A stretch of DNA of 16,963 nucleotides from UBA6345 sp045577635 (GTDB lineage Bacteria; Bacillota; Clostridia; Christensenellales; UBA1242), in NCBI GenBank assembly GCA_045577635.1, contig JAZNIS010000094.1, positions 1 through 16,963 of the forward strand, written 5' to 3'. The position numbers were made by a program, and so were the translations under genes. Below the pieces are notes generated by a model. It was given only the letters and a program-made list of their open reading frames with translations. It was not told where the DNA came from and did no database searches. This document shows positions 14,406-16,963 of the stretch, in pieces (the stretch's first letter is position 1; every line of letters starts with the position of its first letter).

Positions 14406-15621
14406 ATTCTTCTTTTTTACCTTCTTTAAACTTATAATACTGATTAACCAAACTTAAATAGCCATAATTTTTTAAGTTTTCATATTTTACATTATAGTTT
14501 AATTTTGTAAACCTACCTGTTGATAAATATCTTAAATAAGAAACTAAATACTTATCAATAATTTGCAACGATTTAGTTTCGGTAATAACAGGAAAATACC
14601 ACCTACTCCAAGTTAAATCTTTGGTGTTCTTTGTTTTGAAAAACTTATTATTAAAAACCCTAATCATAACCTTAATTACAGCTTCATCGGATTTGTTGTT
14701 TTTAATTTTCCACCTATATAAACTATGTGCTTTTCGCTTAATTTTATCTTTAATTTTCTTTAAAGTAACACCCGACAAATCAATGTTTCCATTAAAAAAT
14801 TCAAAACCCAGAAAGCTCCACTTTTCGTTTGGTTTAGTTAAACACTCCTTTTGACTGTTAACCGTTAACCCCACCAAATTTAAATGGTTTAAAATGTAAT
14901 TTTTATGCTTTTCTAATTCTTCTAAACTTTCACTAAACACAATAATGTCATCAGAATATCTAGCATAAATAATGTTATTATTATAAAAATAATTGTCTAA
15001 ATCTGCCAAATATATGTTTGCAAGCACTGTTGAAGTTGCTGTACCTGCCATAACACCATGGTTTAAATCTGATATAATTTCGCCATCACATTCAGCTTTA
15101 TCAATATTTAAAAAACAATTAAAAAAGTTAAACAGTTTTTCATCATCATAAAAAACAGTTTTTAATTTTGTTAGCAACCTATTAATGTTTATGCTATTAA
15201 AGTAATTTGAAATATCAACCTTATAAGAATATAAGTTGTTTATATTTTTTAATTTTGCCAACCCTAAAAAAGCAGTTTTAATAGTCCTACCCTTTCTGAA
15301 AGCATAAGTGTTTGGTGCAAAAATATAATCATACTTATAAAGGTTATAGGCAATAAACTTTAAAATATAATTTTCGGTTTCGTTAAAAGTGTAAACAGCT
15401 CGTTTTTTTGTTGAACCACTTTTATTTATTAAATTTTTTTTAGGAACAGAAAATAAATATTTACCTTCAACAATTTTTTCAGCAACAGGCAAATAATTTT
15501 TGTTGTTAACAAAATTTTCCAATTCCGTTTGTTCTATTTTAGATAAATTTGATTGATTTATTTTATAATTTAAAAATTCTAACCAATCATTTTCACAAAT
15601 TAACTTATTAATTATACTCAT
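14404..15621 (-). CDS. Stand-alone reverse transcriptase, class unresolved
   Basis: The 405-aa protein is an RNA-directed DNA polymerase. The order is: fingers with the KKRAVYTFN region (72-80) and FAPNTYAFRKGRTIKTA (101-117); motif A VDISNYFNSI with catalytic Asp136; motif B GVMAGTATSTVLANIYLADLD (189-209); motif C YSDD (222-225) with the catalytic pair Asp224-Asp225; and WSFLGFEF (268-275) of motif E. A basic, helical thumb-like region follows (about 285-345), and the end is YENLKNYGYLSLVNQYYKF (380-398). There is no maturase or endonuclease domain (no group II intron features). The retron VTG motif was not found. It is preceded by a dedicated promoter and a folded leader and stands alone, between a flavin-reductase gene and a convergent kinase-like gene. 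The ATG at 15621 has no Shine-Dalgarno; a TTG at 15654 would add 11 residues. A role in phage defence is inferred only from the architecture. Confidence 0.9.
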   Translation of the reverse strand: MSIINKLICENDWLEFLNYKINQSNLSKIEQTELENFVNNKNYLPVAEKIVEGKYLFSVPKKNLINKSGSTKKRAVYTFNETENYILKFIAYNLYKYDYIFAPNTYAFRKGRTIKTAFLGLAKLKNINNLYSYKVDISNYFNSININRLLTKLKTVFYDDEKLFNFFNCFLNIDKAECDGEIISDLNHGVMAGTATSTVLANIYLADLDNYFYNNNIIYARYSDDIIVFSESLEELEKHKNYILNHLNLVGLTVNSQKECLTKPNEKWSFLGFEFFNGNIDLSGVTLKKIKDKIKRKAHSLYRWKIKNNKSDEAVIKVMIRVFNNKFFKTKNTKDLTWSRWYFPVITETKSLQIIDKYLVSYLRYLSTGRFTKLNYNVKYENLKNYGYLSLVNQYYKFKEGKKEE

Positions 15622-15625
15622 AAAA

Positions 15626-15753
15626 AAAGAAAGGAAATTTAGCTTTGAAAGCAATATATTGCTACAGGACTGAACATATTTTAGTTATCTGCAAAACTTA
15701 TATACAAATATGCTTCGCCCCACCACAGATGTAATAATTACATTCCTTTCTTT
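15626..15753 (-). ncRNA. Putative structured RNA / leader paired with the reverse transcriptase
   Basis: On the minus strand the expected transcript starts at or near 15751-15753 with AAAGAAAGGAA (15753-15743). This pairs perfectly over 11 bp with TTCCTTTCTTT (15636-15626), which ends four bases before the RT start codon. Inside are ATGTAATTATTACAT (15743-15729; a 15-nt dyad), the G-rich GGTGGGGCGAAGC (15724-15712), a nine-pair stem AGCATATTT/AAATATGTT (15714-15706 with 15681-15673), and two mutually exclusive hairpins, GCAATATATTGC (15662-15651) and GCTTTCAAAGC (15652-15642). No open reading frame of useful size lies within it. Its placement resembles the template or cofactor RNA of retrons and of defence-associated RTs, but it could also be a regulatory leader. 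Confidence 0.55.
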
Positions 15754-15757
15754 AAAT

Positions 15758-15786
15758 AGTTTATAAAAAATTAACAATTTTGTCAA
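15758..15786 (-). promoter_or_regulatory. Promoter of the reverse transcriptase module
   Basis: Perfect TTGACA (15786-15781), a 17-base spacer and TAAACT (15763-15758) on the minus strand. The start expected about seven bases on falls at the 5' arm of the inverted repeat at 15753. Confidence 0.75.
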
Positions 15787-15814
15787 CTTATTTAAAACCC
15801 TGCTATTTGCACGA

Positions 15815-15839
15815 AAAAAAGGCATTATTTGCCTTTTTT
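15815..15839 (-). terminator. Terminator overlapping the end of the flavin-reductase-fold gene
   Basis: AAAAAAGGCA (15815-15824) pairs with TGCCTTTTTT (15830-15839) around the five bases containing the stop codon (15825-15827). It insulates the reverse transcriptase promoter. Confidence 0.88.
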
Positions 15840-16745
15840 CTCTTTTCTTCGTTTGTCATTAATAACTTCCAAAGCTGCTTCGTCAATAAGCTTAATACCT
15901 TCTTCTCTGGCAATATTTACCATTTGTGTTAGAGCTGCTTTTAAAAATACCCTAGGAATTTTTACAAGTTTTGCACAAGCGGCTTCGGTAAATTTTATTT
16001 CGTTATCAATCCTATCGGCTGCATACATAACCGATTTAACATCGCCTTCTTTTTCAGGAATTTTTTCAGCAATAGGTTTTTTAAATTTAGAATACCAAAA
16101 GTTTGTGCTATCTCTGTAACCATAGTCAACAGGAACAGATGGAAAATTATTACGGTTTACACCATTAATGATTGAATTATAATATTTTTCTTTCATTAAA
16201 ATTTTATCAATTTTCAAAATAAAATGTGCACCAAACTTACTAGTAATACCATTAAAGTTTTTGTAAGGTGGTTCATAACCTTCTAAATTACCTGGCTTGT
16301 CGGTGTAAGCATCTTCCAAACTATCGTCCCAAGTACATTCAAAAACCTGATAACTTTCTTCAATAATTTGTGGCCTATCTTCACCATTTTCACTATCAAC
16401 CAAAGTAAACAAACAGTTTTTCATTTTTTCTTCGGTTGTATCACCTGGAAAACCCAACCTAACAGCTTCTTTAAAAAATTTACGGTCATCTGTAATGAAA
16501 TTTAAAGTTGCCTTTTTTGTTCGTAAAATGTTTTGTGCTGTGTTAGAACTATTTCGGCATTCTAAAAGCATAGAATAATAATCCTTACCAGCAATATAAT
16601 AAGGAAAACATAACGAATATGCCCCCACATTTGTTTGCCCACTTTCGCTAACTGTGCTAATTAAAATTGTTGGCATTGGAAAAAATGAAGATGTTTGATA
16701 AAAATTATCAACAATTCTTAAATCTTTAAATTTTTCTTTTTTCAT
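15825..16745 (-). CDS. Flavin-reductase-fold protein with C-terminal PCP_red-like domain
   Basis: The 306-aa protein has an N-terminal FMN-binding split-barrel domain of the flavin-reductase-like type (about 15-185): FPMPTILISTVSESGQTNVGAYSLCFP is the signature start (22-48), followed by NTAQNILRTKKATLNFITD (68-86). Residues about 250-297 form a separate helical module with FTEAACAKLVKIP, then VNIAREEGIKLIDEAALEVI, closely resembling the PCP_red domain first named from a light-independent protochlorophyllide reductase subunit. The middle (about 186-249) links them. It probably binds FMN and carries out, or takes part in, electron transfer, but no substrate can be named. A GTGGGG site lies about five bases before the ATG, and the upstream small gene ends 11 bases before it, so they share an operon. 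The end is embedded in its terminator. Confidence 0.8.
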   Translation of the reverse strand: MKKEKFKDLRIVDNFYQTSSFFPMPTILISTVSESGQTNVGAYSLCFPYYIAGKDYYSMLLECRNSSNTAQNILRTKKATLNFITDDRKFFKEAVRLGFPGDTTEEKMKNCLFTLVDSENGEDRPQIIEESYQVFECTWDDSLEDAYTDKPGNLEGYEPPYKNFNGITSKFGAHFILKIDKILMKEKYYNSIINGVNRNNFPSVPVDYGYRDSTNFWYSKFKKPIAEKIPEKEGDVKSVMYAADRIDNEIKFTEAACAKLVKIPRVFLKAALTQMVNIAREEGIKLIDEAALEVINDKRRKEKKGK

Positions 16746-16756
16746 ATTTTACCCCA

Positions 16757-16963
16757 CTAAATTTGTTCAACTTCTTTCCATGTTGTTTCTTTAAAACCTT
16801 CCTGTTTTAAACTGTTAACAATAAGGTTAAACAATTGCTGACTTATGTAGGAAGAAATTCCTATTGGCTCACCGTTTTCTTCAACAGTTTCGGTTACACC
16901 ACTATTTACATCAAGTTGCAAAATATAAAGTTTTTTATTAATGTTAATACAAATTTGGTTTAC
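16757..16963 (-). CDS. C-terminal part of an unknown small protein
   Basis: An open frame enters from the right edge and ends at TAG (16759-16757), giving 68 visible residues starting VNQICININKKLYILQLDVN. A short acidic segment follows (ETVEENGEPIG), then SSYISQQLFNLIVNSLKQEG, and the end is TWKEVEQI. I do not recognise the family. It precedes the flavin-reductase-fold gene by 11 bases, so both are probably in one operon. The start lies outside the window. Confidence 0.6.
   Translation of the reverse strand, partial: VNQICININKKLYILQLDVNSGVTETVEENGEPIGISSYISQQLFNLIVNSLKQEGFKETTWKEVEQI

Noticed and set aside
15626..15753. Retron msr-msd as the identity of the RT leader
   Set aside because: The outer stem looks like a1/a2, but there is no clear branching-guanosine context after the 5' arm, no long msd hairpin, and the RT lacks a retron VTG-like motif. 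Kept as an RT-associated RNA of unknown class.
14404..16963. Diversity-generating retroelement (template repeat and variable target)
   Set aside because: No pair of near-identical repeats differing at adenines was found by eye in the window, and no lectin-fold or other target gene lies nearby.
1..16963. CRISPR arrays, tRNA or rRNA genes, insertion sequences
   Set aside because: Scanned for regularly spaced direct repeats, cloverleaf-like sequences, rRNA words and transposase motifs; none was convincing.

Overview
The window is A+T-rich (by eye about 70% A+T) chromosomal DNA from a low-GC Bacillota (Firmicutes) bacterium, most likely an anaerobic clostridium-like or uncultured gut-type lineage. 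The basis is: a mini-ribonuclease III / rlmB / SigH-type sigma cluster and a dnaX-ybaB-recR cluster, a rubrerythrin, an RsgI-like membrane protein, AGGAG-type ribosome binding sites, and TTGACA/TATAAT-type promoters. All 19 stop codons seen are TAA or TAG, and none is TGA.

Layout. 1-361: start of a condensation-fold acyltransferase running off the left edge (minus), with a perfect 18-bp palindrome over its likely -10. 540-4565 (minus): four single-gene units, each with a hairpin behind it: a guanylate-kinase-like P-loop protein fused to a ParB-like domain, an RsgI-like membrane protein without a sigma partner, a Nudix hydrolase, and a membrane-anchored leucine-rich-repeat surface protein. 4799-7067 (plus): enolase, then a nucleoside phosphorylase. 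12217-7095 (minus): one tightly packed seven-gene operon, mrnC, rlmB, sigH-like, dnaX, ybaB, recR and a divergent nucleoside hydrolase, apparently driven by one good promoter (TTGGAA-17-TATACT). It converges with the phosphorylase gene on a shared bidirectional terminator. 12359-13710 (minus): rubrerythrin and an unrecognised 220-aa protein. 13866-14378 (plus): a small P-loop nucleotide kinase-like protein that looks leaderless. 14404-15786 (minus): a stand-alone reverse transcriptase with its own promoter and a structured leader. 15825-16963 (minus): a flavin-reductase-fold protein with a PCP_red-like C-terminal domain, preceded by the end of an unknown small protein cut by the right edge.

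The most interesting unit is the reverse transcriptase module. A consensus promoter (TTGACA-17-TAAACT) places the transcription start almost exactly on the 5' arm of an 11-bp perfect inverted repeat. The 3' arm ends four bases before the ATG of the reverse transcriptase. Between the arms lie about 106 nt with several internal hairpins, and the reverse transcriptase has no Shine-Dalgarno sequence, unlike nearly every other gene here. This is the architecture expected of a reverse transcriptase with a dedicated non-coding RNA partner (retron-like or defence-associated 'unknown group' RT). No retron-type motif, diversity-generating repeat pair, CRISPR array or effector gene is visible, so its class is open.

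The rest is mostly housekeeping: DNA replication and repair (dnaX, ybaB, recR), RNA maturation (mrnC, rlmB), glycolysis (enolase), nucleoside salvage and clean-up (phosphorylase, hydrolase, Nudix, kinase-like proteins) and oxidative-stress defence (rubrerythrin). No tRNA, rRNA, insertion sequence or CRISPR array was seen.
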